A DNA stretch of 64,000 nt from JAXLWB01 sp046328715 (lineage in GTDB: Bacteria; Chloroflexota; Anaerolineae; Caldilineales; Caldilineaceae): contig JAXLWB010000033.1 of assembly GCA_046328715.1 (NCBI GenBank), positions 46,332-110,331 of the forward strand, written 5' to 3'. Both the position numbers and the translations under genes were made by a program. The notes beneath the pieces were generated by a model that saw nothing but the letters and a program-made list of their open reading frames with translations, ran no database searches and was not told the DNA's origin. Shown piece by piece: positions 18,094-26,747 of the stretch (position 1 is the stretch's first letter; every line of letters begins with the position of its first letter).

Positions 18094-19215
18094 TCTACTC
18101 TCCTAGCTGAGATAGGCGCTACGCTTTACCTATGAGATTCTTTTTGAGTTTTATCACAGTGGCGCAACTAGCGATTGACTTTGTACAGCAGCAAAAAAGA
18201 TGCCAAGCGTTCAGAGTCGTCGTATGCAAAAGAGAATCTCATCTTTGAGATAGGGTGAGGTGCGTGTGAGGACTTCTATTCCATGCAACCCGTTCGCTTT
18301 AGCTCGTCCGTATTGAATACTTTGATGAAACCAGTGCTTTGGCTAACGTATCGTGCTAACAATATTCGTAAAGGCGAAGCGACATCGATTTCCACAAACA
18401 TTAATCGCATCGTCCGAATAAGGCATTGCAAAAAATAAAAAAGTCCAACCTCAACGCTTTTTGCAATGGCTCAAGCGATTTCACTGGAAGCGTTGTTCTC
18501 TTGAAATCGCCTAAGTCAACTGGTAATTCTCAGCAACTCTATCGCAATGTGCCAATTGCCTCTGACTGACTCTGTAATTACAAAACTGTTTGTTGCTTGT
18601 GCAAATCGGAACAACAAAATTACTCATAGTTCACATCTTAGAGCGTGAACCTTTCGAAAACTATTATCTGCTGCTTGATTAGGAAGCTACGGTCACTAAT
18701 CGTTAACACAATGTTATTCATGCGAATACACATCGTTCTTGATTCGTAACAATATTATCTCAATTTCAACCTAATATCACGCATCATTTGATAGATTTTA
18801 GTTTAAGTAAAATTTAACTTCCTATCATTTAGATCTAGTCAATGGATAGTCGCTTTTACTAGTTTCGATAGCAACTGAAAAAATAACCTTAACACTTTGC
18901 TTGTGCATTCTGCAATTGTAAAAATCACTGAGTTGTTATGGCTTTGTTTCATGGTTGCAGTAAAACCTTTCTTTCACTGACAGATTTTGCTTTCTAATTA
19001 TTAAACTGACTGTATAAAGACGGTTTAACTACGTATCTATTAGCTTCTGCGGTCTTGTCGAAAACTCCATAGCCCGATGTACACCTGCCGGGTATACGTT
19101 TCGGACTGTCTGTACTCATTTTCGTGGCGTTTAGCTCCACTATTGGTATAATGTTTCCCAATCGTTGCAATATCGCATTGACTCGCAATCATGAGTCAAA
19201 GTTCAGGAGATAAGA
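18094..19215. other. long AT-rich intergenic region upstream of the exopolysaccharide cluster
   Basis: No convincing gene is present in 1.1 kb between two divergent transcription units. The centre (18,640-18,990) is much richer in A and T than its surroundings. Near 18,130 GAGATTCTTTTTG faces CAAAAGAGAATCTC at 18,223, an imperfect inverted repeat just upstream of the cluster. The segment may hold the promoters and regulator sites of the cluster. Small RNAs cannot be excluded. Confidence 0.4.
19147..19152 (+). promoter_or_regulatory. candidate -10 element for the HAD phosphatase/rlmN operon
   Basis: TATAAT preceded by TTGG lies 63 nt before the GTG start at 19,216. No good -35 is seen at the usual distance, so this is a single-element call. 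Confidence 0.4.
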
Positions 19216-20043
19216 GTGAATACGGTCATCAAGAGTTCAGTGTTACGCTCAGTTCGCGGTGTTCTTTTTGATATGGATGGGGTAGTCTATGTTGGCAACC
19301 GGCCCTTACCCGGTGTCCAGACAATGTTGGATGCGCTGGAGGAGAAGGGGTATCGCTGGCTCTTTGTGACCAATAACGCCAGCCTTACGGCGGAACAGTT
19401 TGCTGAAAAAGTCGCAAAAATGGGCATTCGGGCCACGCCTGACCATATTCTGGGCAGCGCTGACGCAACGGCAAGTTGGCTGGCCGAGCAGGTGCGCGAA
19501 CATGGCTGGCCGCAAGGCAAGGTGATCATGAATGGTATGGAAGGGCTGCGCACTGCGCTTGTCGAAGCTGGCTTTGAACTGACTGGTGACCCCTTCGAAG
19601 CAACCTACGCTGTCTCTGGGGCCAATTTCAATCTGGTCTTTAAAGATTTGGCCGATCTCACTCTGGCGATTCGCAACGGGGCCCGTTTTATCGGCACCAA
19701 TCCGGATGTGACCTTCCCGACTGAGCGCGGTCAGATCCCAGGTTCTGGCAGTATCCTGGCCCTACTTTCGGCGGCCAGTGGTGTGCAGCCAACCGTGATC
19801 GGCAAACCCAACGCCGGAATGTTTGAGATCGCCATGCACCGTCTCGGCTTGCAGCCGCAGGAGACGTTGATGATTGGTGACCGTTACGATACCGATATCG
19901 CAGGCGCAATCAAGTTGGGGCTGGTCACCGTCGGAGTGTTGACGGGTATCAGCAGCCGCGCCGAGTTTGAATCTGCCGAAGCGCCGCCACATCTGATCTG
20001 TGAAGGGCTGCCGGAACTGCTTGAACATTTTAAAAATCTATGA
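19216..20043 (+). CDS. HAD superfamily subclass IIA phosphatase, NagD/4-nitrophenylphosphatase-like
   Basis: The 275-residue protein has HAD motif I as VLFDMDGVVYVGNRPLPG, where the first Asp is the nucleophile. Motif II is LFVTNNAS, a Lys-containing region reads VIGKPNAGMF, and motif IV is MIGDRYDTDIAGA. The large C2 cap between motifs II and III marks subclass IIA. It hydrolyses small phosphorylated metabolites, with the exact substrate unknown. The start is GTG at 19,216 after AGGAG. Its stop overlaps the rlmN start by 4 nt (ATGA), so the two form an operon. Confidence 0.92.
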   Translation: MNTVIKSSVLRSVRGVLFDMDGVVYVGNRPLPGVQTMLDALEEKGYRWLFVTNNASLTAEQFAEKVAKMGIRATPDHILGSADATASWLAEQVREHGWPQGKVIMNGMEGLRTALVEAGFELTGDPFEATYAVSGANFNLVFKDLADLTLAIRNGARFIGTNPDVTFPTERGQIPGSGSILALLSAASGVQPTVIGKPNAGMFEIAMHRLGLQPQETLMIGDRYDTDIAGAIKLGLVTVGVLTGISSRAEFESAEAPPHLICEGLPELLEHFKNL

Positions 20044-21170
20044 GTCAAATTGCATTGCACCTTTCCCCGTTTGAAACTGGCTCGACTGCGCTGGTTAACG
20101 GGGTCAAACTTTCCTTGCTCGACTATGCACTGCCTGAGATCGAACAAGTGCTGGTTGAATGGAAACAGCCTAAGTTTCGCGCACGCCAGATTTGGGATTG
20201 GATCTACAAACACTTTGTCGCCGATTTTGAGCAGATGAGCAACCTGCCACAGAGTTTGCGCGCTCAACTGCAAAATCGTTTTACACTCGATCCGTTGACG
20301 CCGGTTACACAGCTTGTTTCGCAGGCGGGTGATACACAAAAGATCCTCTTCCAACTGCCCGATGGCAACTTGATTGAAGCGGTACTGATGTTGTATGACA
20401 AGCGGCGTACCCTCTGTATCAGTTCACAGGCAGGCTGTGCCATGGGCTGTACCTTCTGTGCCACCGCGCAAGGTGGTCTGGCGCGTAATTTGACGGCTGG
20501 AGAGATTGTAGCGCAGGTTCTCTTCTTTGCCCGCTATCTCGCAAACGCAGAGCAAGCGCCCCTGATGGATGTGGAACGTCCTACCATGGTCACCAACATT
20601 GTTATGATGGGAATGGGCGAGCCATTGCACAACTACAAAAATGTGTGGCAGGCACTTCACCGCTTGACCGAGGCTGACAGCTTTGGCCTGGGGGCGCGCA
20701 ATATCACTTTGAGCACGGTGGGATTGGTGGCTGGAATCGAAAAGATGGCCGACGAGGAGTTGCAGATCGGTTTGGCTGTCAGCTTGCATGCCCCGAATGA
20801 TGAATTGCGCAGCAAGCTGGTGCCGGTCAATAAAGGCTATCCGATCGAGAAACTGCTTGCTGCCGTGGAAGCGTACATCGCCAAGACCCATCGTCGGGTC
20901 ACCTTTGAGTATGCCCTGATGGCTGGCATCAACGATAGTGAAGCGGTTGCCCACGAATTGGCAGAAAAGATTCAACATCTACTCTGCCATGTTAATGTGA
21001 TTCCACTCAACCCAATCCCCGACAGCCCCTACCAGCCGAGCAGCGATCTGGACACACAACGCTTTGTGAGTATTCTGCGCCAGGCTGGCATCTCTGCCAC
21101 CATTCGCCTGCGGCGTGGCATTGAGATCAACGCAGGCTGTGGTCAATTGCGCCGCTCGGTAAAAAAATAA
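20040..21170 (+). CDS. rlmN: 23S rRNA (adenine(2503)-C(2))-methyltransferase, radical SAM
   Basis: The 376-residue protein contains the radical SAM cluster motif CxxxCxxC inside SSQAGCAMGCTFCATAQGG. It also has MGMGEPLHNYKNV, NITLSTVGLV, LAVSLHAPNDELRSKLVPVN and NVIPLNPIPDSPYQPS, all diagnostic of RlmN/Cfr. It methylates C2 of A2503 in 23S rRNA, and in many bacteria A37 of some tRNAs, using two SAM molecules. The length is normal for RlmN. The C-terminal GCGQL segment supplies the second catalytic cysteine. It is cotranscribed with the HAD phosphatase gene. Confidence 0.97.
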   Translation: MSQIALHLSPFETGSTALVNGVKLSLLDYALPEIEQVLVEWKQPKFRARQIWDWIYKHFVADFEQMSNLPQSLRAQLQNRFTLDPLTPVTQLVSQAGDTQKILFQLPDGNLIEAVLMLYDKRRTLCISSQAGCAMGCTFCATAQGGLARNLTAGEIVAQVLFFARYLANAEQAPLMDVERPTMVTNIVMMGMGEPLHNYKNVWQALHRLTEADSFGLGARNITLSTVGLVAGIEKMADEELQIGLAVSLHAPNDELRSKLVPVNKGYPIEKLLAAVEAYIAKTHRRVTFEYALMAGINDSEAVAHELAEKIQHLLCHVNVIPLNPIPDSPYQPSSDLDTQRFVSILRQAGISATIRLRRGIEINAGCGQLRRSVKK

Positions 21171-21257
21171 AAAGTGGCAGAGTGGCAGAGTGGAAAAGTA
21201 TTCGGTAACAGTATTACTTTGCCACTTTGCCACTTTTCAACTCTTCCACTCTTCATC
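21171..21257. repeat. GTGGCAGA-type intergenic tandem/inverted repeat
   Basis: Tandem octamers (AAGTGGCAGAGTGGCAGAGT) are mirrored by ACTTTGCCACTTTGCCACTT and then TCTTCCACTCTTC on the right. The frame of the next gene is open through this segment, but the translation is low-complexity. I therefore placed the gene start after it. It resembles the segments at 7,185, 45,330 and 53,777 in style. Confidence 0.5.
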
Positions 21258-22130
21258 ATGCATAAACACAAATTCCGTTCCACGCTCATTGGCTTCAGCG
21301 CTGTTCTGCTCTGGTCTACCTTGGCGCTGCTTACCAAACTGGCGGGTGCAATTCCGCCACTTGAATTGACCGCACTTACATTCGCCGTTGCTACCTTGAT
21401 TGGCATCGTCATGTGGAGCCGTCAAGGCGGTTCGATTCTCACTCACTTGCGCCTACCCGCTTCGGCTTGGGCTGTGGGTGTCTTTGGACTCTTTGGCTAC
21501 CATCTGGTCTACTTCATCGCCTTGCAGAACGCGCCTGCGGCAGAAGCCAGCCTGATTGCCTACCTCTGGCCACTGTTGATCGTTTTGTTCTCGGCTTTGT
21601 TGCCAAACGAACGGCTGTACTGGTTTCACATTATTGGTGCTTTGATTGGCTTTGCCGGGGCCGCCTTGCTCTTAACAAAAGGGCAGCAACTTGTGATCGA
21701 CGCACGTTACAGCTTGGGCTATCTGGCGGCACTCGCCTGTGCCTTCATTTGGTCGATCTATTCGGTGCTGTCGCGGCGTTTGGGCGCGGTGCCGACGAGC
21801 GCAGTGGGCGGCTTTTGTGCTGTCACCGCCGTCTTGTCGCTGCTTGCTCATCTTATGGTTGAAGAGACGGTCTGGCCTAGCCTTGCCCAATGGCTGCCGA
21901 TTCTTGCCTTAGGGCTGGGACCGGTTGGGCTGGCCTTTTTTACCTGGGACCATGGGGTAAAACATGGAGACATTCAAACCTTGGGGGTACTCTCCTACGC
22001 TGCACCGCTGCTGTCTACAATCTTGCTTGTGGTGACGGGGCAGGCTGCGGCAAGCTGGCTGCTCGGCTTTTCCTGCCTCATGATCGTGGGCGGCGCGCTC
22101 TTGGCCTCGGGCATTCTGAGTAAAAAATAA
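21258..22130 (+). CDS. EamA/DMT-family drug/metabolite transporter
   Basis: This 290-residue protein has ten predicted membrane helices in two five-helix halves, the standard EamA layout. Recognisable parts are FSAVLLWSTLALLTKLAGAI at the start, AAEASLIAYLWPLLIVLFSALLPNE at the end of the first half, and LGYLAALACAFIWSIYSVLSRR at the start of the second. The ATG at 21,258 fits the first helix, and an open frame from 21,174 runs through a repeat. It is probably an inner-membrane exporter of amino acids or related metabolites. The substrate cannot be told from sequence. A strong terminator follows. Confidence 0.88.
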   Translation: MHKHKFRSTLIGFSAVLLWSTLALLTKLAGAIPPLELTALTFAVATLIGIVMWSRQGGSILTHLRLPASAWAVGVFGLFGYHLVYFIALQNAPAAEASLIAYLWPLLIVLFSALLPNERLYWFHIIGALIGFAGAALLLTKGQQLVIDARYSLGYLAALACAFIWSIYSVLSRRLGAVPTSAVGGFCAVTAVLSLLAHLMVEETVWPSLAQWLPILALGLGPVGLAFFTWDHGVKHGDIQTLGVLSYAAPLLSTILLVVTGQAAASWLLGFSCLMIVGGALLASGILSKK

Positions 22131-22162
22131 CCCGGTGATAGTGAATGGCGCACGGTTGTATA

Positions 22163-22203
22163 AAAAAGAGTCCGAGGTCGACACACGACCTCGGACTCTT
22201 TTT
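22163..22203. terminator. bidirectional intrinsic terminator
   Basis: A perfect 18-bp stem around a 5-nt loop (ACACA) is flanked by A and T runs on either side. The core arm is GAGTCCGAGGTCG. It separates the convergent transporter and rpmB genes. Confidence 0.9.
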
Positions 22204-22239
22204 CTTTTCAATAGGGATGCTGGTTCGTTTGCGTGGTGC

Positions 22240-22428
22240 TTAGCCAGTGACCTTGCCCAGGGTGCGGATGCAGTTGGTGCAAAGATTCTTCGAAATCATG
22301 CGGCCCTGCTCCAGCACCTTGACCTTTTGTACATTCAGATTCCAACGGCGACGAGTGGCCTTCTTGGACCAAGGGCGATTGTTGCCGTATTGGGGATCGC
22401 GTTGGCAATTTTCACATCGTGTAGACAT
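22240..22428 (-). CDS. rpmB: 50S ribosomal protein L28, zinc-ribbon type
   Basis: This 62-residue basic protein starts MSTRCENCQRDPQYGNN. It continues with TRRRWNLNVQKVKV and ends with LCTNCIRTLGKV. These are the conserved blocks of L28, with the two CxxC pairs of the zinc-binding form. GGAGAGG lies before the ATG at 22,428, and a longer frame starts at 22,464 but has no support. The protein is part of the large ribosomal subunit. The gene is monocistronic and ends against the shared terminator. Confidence 0.95.
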   Translation of the reverse strand: MSTRCENCQRDPQYGNNRPWSKKATRRRWNLNVQKVKVLEQGRMISKNLCTNCIRTLGKVTG

Positions 22429-22552
22429 GGGTTGATTCCTCTCCACTCTGGCGTAAGACAACACCAGCTTCTTTTATGATCTTTGTCTGGAAAGCGAACT
22501 TCTCGCTTTCATGCAGAACGTATTAACTTGACAATTTAACCTCCGCTCGGAA

Positions 22553-22582
22553 TTGAACGGAAGTGGGTTGATCTGTTATACT
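22553..22582 (+). promoter_or_regulatory. candidate sigma-70 promoter upstream of degV-recG
   Basis: TTGAAC (22,553-22,558) and TATACT (22,577-22,582) are spaced 18 nt apart. If used, the transcript would carry a leader of nearly 500 nt before the DegV gene. Confidence 0.5.
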
Positions 22583-23083
22583 ATTGGAACAAGTGTGCTA
22601 CATCCTTGTTCACTATCGCAGTAACTACTGGCCCTATGTGCAGAATCCAACTTCGCTTCGACCTAACAAGCATCGCTTGTCAGCACAAAGCGATTCAATT
22701 CCACATAGCGGGCAGCGTAACTCGTAAATGATAACATCATGAACTAGAAAGTGTCAAACCAGAACACAAATAAGGGTGCATCTTTAAGATATGTAATTGA
22801 GTTGTTGCGCTTCCTATACAGGTAAAAGCCTTTATCAAGGTGATCAGAAAGGGTTTAATTCGTCAAATAGCGCTGAAAATTTGATCGGAACTGTGCGTGC
22901 CAAGTATGCTAAGCTACTACGTCATTCGTCATAAGCTAGAAGTTGCGCAGAATAGCGTTTGTATTGCTTTGGGGCTTCTGACTTTCCATCAATAGGACTT
23001 CGGCAGGTTATCGAGCAGAGGGTCAAGTACGACCCAGCTAAACTGATAATGCCCAAGCCCTGATCAATTTGATAAGACTCTAC
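22583..23083. other. 500-nt gene-free leader upstream of degV
   Basis: No open frame with a credible start or family match is present, and I recognise no known riboswitch class. A small hairpin (AAGCATCGCTTGTCAGCAC...AAGCGATT region) lies near 22,668-22,695. The segment could be an untranslated leader or simply spacer. Confidence 0.3.
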
Positions 23084-23953
23084 ATGACAAAAGTACGCAT
23101 TGTAACCGACAGTGGTGCATGTTTGCCTGCCGACCTGATAGAACGCTATGCAATCGAGATCATTCCTCATCGCATCAAGATTGGCAACTCAATCTTTGAG
23201 GAAGGAAGTGATTTTGGGGCAGATGATCTCTTCTTTGAGTTGCACGCCAACCAGGCACACACCAACGGCAATCATCGGCTACCAGAAGTGTTGCCCGCTG
23301 ATACGAACACGATCTTGAATATCTTGACTAACCCGCACGCCGAATCGGAGCAGATCCTTGCCATTCACGCCAGCGGCGAGTTGAGTTCGATGGCGCAGCA
23401 AGTACGGCGAGCTTCGGAAATGATCAAGGGGCGCTACACCATTCGGGTGTTGGATAGCCTCTCGATTTCGTACGGGTTACGCTTGCTGGTCGAGGAAGCT
23501 GCTCAATTGGCCGAACAAGGTGCGCAACTATCAGACATTACCCGCATCATCAACGGTGCTGTTCCTCATATTTATCTGGCCAGTTTTACCGAAAGCCTGA
23601 ACTACCTGGAACGGAGCGCTTATCTCAGCCCGTCGCAGAGTTTGCTTGGCACCATGCTTGGCATCAAAGCCATGTTGATGATGGAAGAAGGCAAACTGGC
23701 GACCCTGGAAAAGGTGCAAAACCGCGATGAGGTCGTGGAAAAGCTTCAAGAATTTGTCTTGGAATTTGCCTATATTAGCAAGGTTGGTGTCTTTCAACAC
23801 GGTTATGAAAAACAACGAACCATTCTGATCGACCGCCTTAGCGACGCATTACCCCGTGTGAAGATTGAGGCAACCGACTATGCGCCGAGTCTTGCGTCCT
23901 ATGTGGGACCCAATACCATCGGCGTAATTGTCTATGAAGGGAATAGGAACTAA
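23084..23953 (+). CDS. DegV family fatty-acid-binding protein
   Basis: The 289-residue protein starts MTKVRIVTDSGACLPADLIE, the conserved DegV opening. It continues with IIPHRIKIGNSIFEEGSDF, ILAIHASGELSSMAQQ (fatty-acid headgroup Ser/Thr region) and VLDSLSISYGLRLLVEEAAQ. DegV proteins bind long-chain fatty acids and, as FakB, present them to a fatty acid kinase. No FakA gene is visible nearby. An ATG at 23,084 is preferred over the TTG-type start at 23,069. Five nt separate it from recG, so the two form an operon. Confidence 0.92.
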   Translation: MTKVRIVTDSGACLPADLIERYAIEIIPHRIKIGNSIFEEGSDFGADDLFFELHANQAHTNGNHRLPEVLPADTNTILNILTNPHAESEQILAIHASGELSSMAQQVRRASEMIKGRYTIRVLDSLSISYGLRLLVEEAAQLAEQGAQLSDITRIINGAVPHIYLASFTESLNYLERSAYLSPSQSLLGTMLGIKAMLMMEEGKLATLEKVQNRDEVVEKLQEFVLEFAYISKVGVFQHGYEKQRTILIDRLSDALPRVKIEATDYAPSLASYVGPNTIGVIVYEGNRN

Positions 23954-23958
23954 ACCTC

Positions 23959-26673
23959 GTGGCCGTATCCGCAACCATTCGTCTCCAAAGAGTGATCGAT
24001 TTAGAAGAAAAGCAGGGCTGGCGCAACCGGGCTGTAATCGGCGGCATTCGTGCCATGGCCGAACGCTGGAGCAGCGACGCTCAGAAAGAAAACATCCACC
24101 AGCAGTTGGTCAGCGCCGTGGTCGGTATCATGCATACCTACGATGCGGCTGACCCTGCGGCCCGCCCCGAATTGGCGAATCAGCTTCGCTCTATCCTTGC
24201 CACAGGTGTCGCCCTACCCAGTGAAGCGCCTGTGCTAGCTATTAGCGAAACAGCAGCCGCTGTATCAACGTCTGTGCCTGCTGAGTTTGCGCCACCTGTG
24301 CCTCCGGCGGAGAGTCCCAAACGCAGCGAAAAACCAGCGAAACAGAATACAGAGCGACCGCAGGAACGTCCGCCCCAAGCCAAGAAGCAACCCAAGCCCA
24401 AGAAGGAGGCACCCCCTCAGCCGCAAAAAGAGAGTAAAGCGACTGCGCCTGCTCCCGCCCCTAAAACCGATGTCGACAGCGCATTACTCGAATTGCCTGA
24501 ACCTGCGATTGGTGCCACCTTTGTCTACGAAGACGAAAGCATCGCCGAGCCCGAGCCGGTCCCACTCTTCCGCCCGCGTTCGCAGAAGCGGGAAGGTCGT
24601 TCCAATCGCAACCCGCGTGATCTACAATCTGCGGTTACTATTTTGCCAGGCGTTGGTGAATCGACCGCAGAGCAGTTGGCGCGCTTGGGGATCAACAAGG
24701 TGATCGATCTGCTCTGGCATTTGCCGACTCGCCATGAAGATTACAGCACCATGCGCACGATTGCCCAACTGCGTCCCGGCGAACAGGTCACCGTGATCGC
24801 CAATCTGTGGGAAGTCAAAGAGCGCAAGGTCGGCATCAATCGTCAAATGGTGCAGGGCATCCTGGCTGATGGCACGGGAACCCTTCACGCTACTTGGTGG
24901 AATCGTTTTATCACCAAACAGTTGACTCCGAATGAGACCTATCGCTTCAGCGGCAAAATCAGCCTCTACATGGGGCAGAAGACGATCGACAATCCTACCT
25001 TTGAAGATGCCGACAAAGAGATGATTGCTACGGGTCGCTTGGCACCGATCTATCCACTCACCGAAGGTGTTACCCACAAGCGACTGCGCAACCTTATCTA
25101 TCAAGTTCTCGACGAGTACAGCAACTTTTTGAATGATCCCTTGCCCAAGGCCTTGCTTGAGAAGAATCACCTGCCCGACCTGGCAAGCGCACTCTGGCAG
25201 ATACACTTCCCGGATGATGCGGCGCAACTGGAGGCGGCACGCAAGCGCTTGGCTTTTGAGGAACTCTTCTATATTCAACTAGGGGTCTTCCAGCGGCGGC
25301 GTGAGCTCCAGCAGGTTGCTTCACAATCGCTCGTTAGCGACCCGGAGCGGATGGCACAGTTTCAAGCTGCCTTGCCCTTCCCACTCACAGGTGCCCAGCA
25401 ACGTGTGATCGGCGAGATCGAAGCTGACCTGAAGCGCAACATCCCGATGACGCGCCTAGTTCAGGGCGATGTGGGCAGCGGTAAAACCGCAGTTGCAGCG
25501 GCTGCCATGTGGGTTGCCGTCAACAATGGCACCCAGTCGGCGCTGTTGGCTCCCACTCAGATTCTCGCTGAACAACATTATCGCGGTATCAATCGTTTAC
25601 TCAGTCCGTTGACCCGTCCCGATGGTACACCGTTGAGCGTTGAACTGCTGACTGGGCGAGTGACTGGCAGCGACCGCGAGCGTGTGCTGGCTGGAATGAG
25701 CGACGGCACGATTGACATTGTAATCGGCACCACCGCCTTGATCCAAGAACATGTCGAGATCGCTAATCTTGGCGTGGTGGTGGTTGATGAACAACATCGC
25801 TTCGGAGTCGAACAGCGCGGCGCATTACGCACGCGCAGCGAAGCACAACCTCACTTGCTGGTCATGAGCGCCACACCGATTCCACGCAGCCTGGCCTTGA
25901 CCCTCTATGGCGACCTGGATCTGAGCATCATTGACGAAATGCCACCTGGACGCATTCCGATCCAAACCAAGCTTTTCCACCCCAGCGAACGGGAGCGGCT
26001 CTACAGCTTTATGCGCCGTGAGGCTAAGGAAGGGCGGCAGGCCTTTATTATCTATCCGCTGGTCGAAGAAAGCGATAAGTTGGATGTTGGGGCTGCCGTT
26101 GAGGCCTACGAACGGCTCAGCAAGGACGCACTCTCCGATCTGCGCCTGGCCTTGCTCCATGGCCGCATGAGCGGCGGCGAGAAGGACGAGGTGATGCGTG
26201 CCTTCGCCGACCGTCAATATGATGTCCTAGTCAGCACCAGTGTGATCGAGGTCGGTATCGATATTCCCAATGCCTCGTTGATCATGATCGAAGACGCCGA
26301 CCGCTTTGGCTTGGCCCAATTGCACCAATTCCGTGGTCGTGTGGGGCGTGGACAGCATAAGAGCTATTGCGCCCTGATCAGTGGCTCCGAGAATGCGACT
26401 TCGCTGGAACGGCTGCGCGCCCTAGAGGCGACCACGAATGGTTTTGTGCTAGCTGAGAAAGATCTAGCGCTGCGTGGACCTGGCGATTTCCTGGGCACCC
26501 GGCAGAGCGGCTTGCCCAATCTACACATCGCGCACCTCAGCGATCTGGCCACGCTCACCCTGGCCCGAGAAGCAGCGCAGGAACTCTTTGAGCAGGACCC
26601 GCTGCTTGATCGCTACCCACAACTTGCCAAACAGGTTTCACGCTTCTGGCGTGGACAGGGAGATGTCAACTAG
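23959..26673 (+). CDS. recG: ATP-dependent DNA helicase RecG with long N-terminal extension
   Basis: This 904-residue protein exceeds the usual length of about 690-820. Residues 1-75 are helical, and 90-215 are a low-complexity linker rich in Pro, Lys, Ala and Glu. From about 220 come a helix-hairpin-helix-like segment (ILPGVGESTAEQLARLGI) and the OB wedge domain (GILADGTGTLHATWWN). The SF2 motor carries QGDVGSGKTAVAA (Walker A), DEQHRFG, SATPIPRSLALT and QFRGRVGRG. RecG remodels stalled forks and Holliday junctions. The start is GTG at 23,959, 5 nt after degV. A strong terminator lies downstream. Confidence 0.97.
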   Translation: MAVSATIRLQRVIDLEEKQGWRNRAVIGGIRAMAERWSSDAQKENIHQQLVSAVVGIMHTYDAADPAARPELANQLRSILATGVALPSEAPVLAISETAAAVSTSVPAEFAPPVPPAESPKRSEKPAKQNTERPQERPPQAKKQPKPKKEAPPQPQKESKATAPAPAPKTDVDSALLELPEPAIGATFVYEDESIAEPEPVPLFRPRSQKREGRSNRNPRDLQSAVTILPGVGESTAEQLARLGINKVIDLLWHLPTRHEDYSTMRTIAQLRPGEQVTVIANLWEVKERKVGINRQMVQGILADGTGTLHATWWNRFITKQLTPNETYRFSGKISLYMGQKTIDNPTFEDADKEMIATGRLAPIYPLTEGVTHKRLRNLIYQVLDEYSNFLNDPLPKALLEKNHLPDLASALWQIHFPDDAAQLEAARKRLAFEELFYIQLGVFQRRRELQQVASQSLVSDPERMAQFQAALPFPLTGAQQRVIGEIEADLKRNIPMTRLVQGDVGSGKTAVAAAAMWVAVNNGTQSALLAPTQILAEQHYRGINRLLSPLTRPDGTPLSVELLTGRVTGSDRERVLAGMSDGTIDIVIGTTALIQEHVEIANLGVVVVDEQHRFGVEQRGALRTRSEAQPHLLVMSATPIPRSLALTLYGDLDLSIIDEMPPGRIPIQTKLFHPSERERLYSFMRREAKEGRQAFIIYPLVEESDKLDVGAAVEAYERLSKDALSDLRLALLHGRMSGGEKDEVMRAFADRQYDVLVSTSVIEVGIDIPNASLIMIEDADRFGLAQLHQFRGRVGRGQHKSYCALISGSENATSLERLRALEATTNGFVLAEKDLALRGPGDFLGTRQSGLPNLHIAHLSDLATLTLAREAAQELFEQDPLLDRYPQLAKQVSRFWRGQGDVN

Positions 26674-26680
26674 AAGGCTA

Positions 26681-26734
26681 AACAAAAAAGGGGCAGCGAG
26701 CGATTACAAAACCGCTCGCTGCCCTTTTTTGTTA
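26681..26734. terminator. bidirectional terminator between recG and citrate synthase
   Basis: A perfect 22-bp stem with a 10-nt loop has the core arm GGGGCAGCGAGCG flanked by A6 and T6. It serves the two convergent genes. Confidence 0.92.
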
Positions 26735-26747
26735 GTGAATGAATATT

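Noticed and set aside
18994..19188. 64-codon minus-strand frame before the HAD phosphatase
   Set aside because: It overlaps the likely promoter of the HAD gene and shows no coding signal.
22583..23083. Known riboswitch or structured RNA upstream of degV
   Set aside because: I found no signature of any class I can recognise, so it is described only as a gene-free leader.
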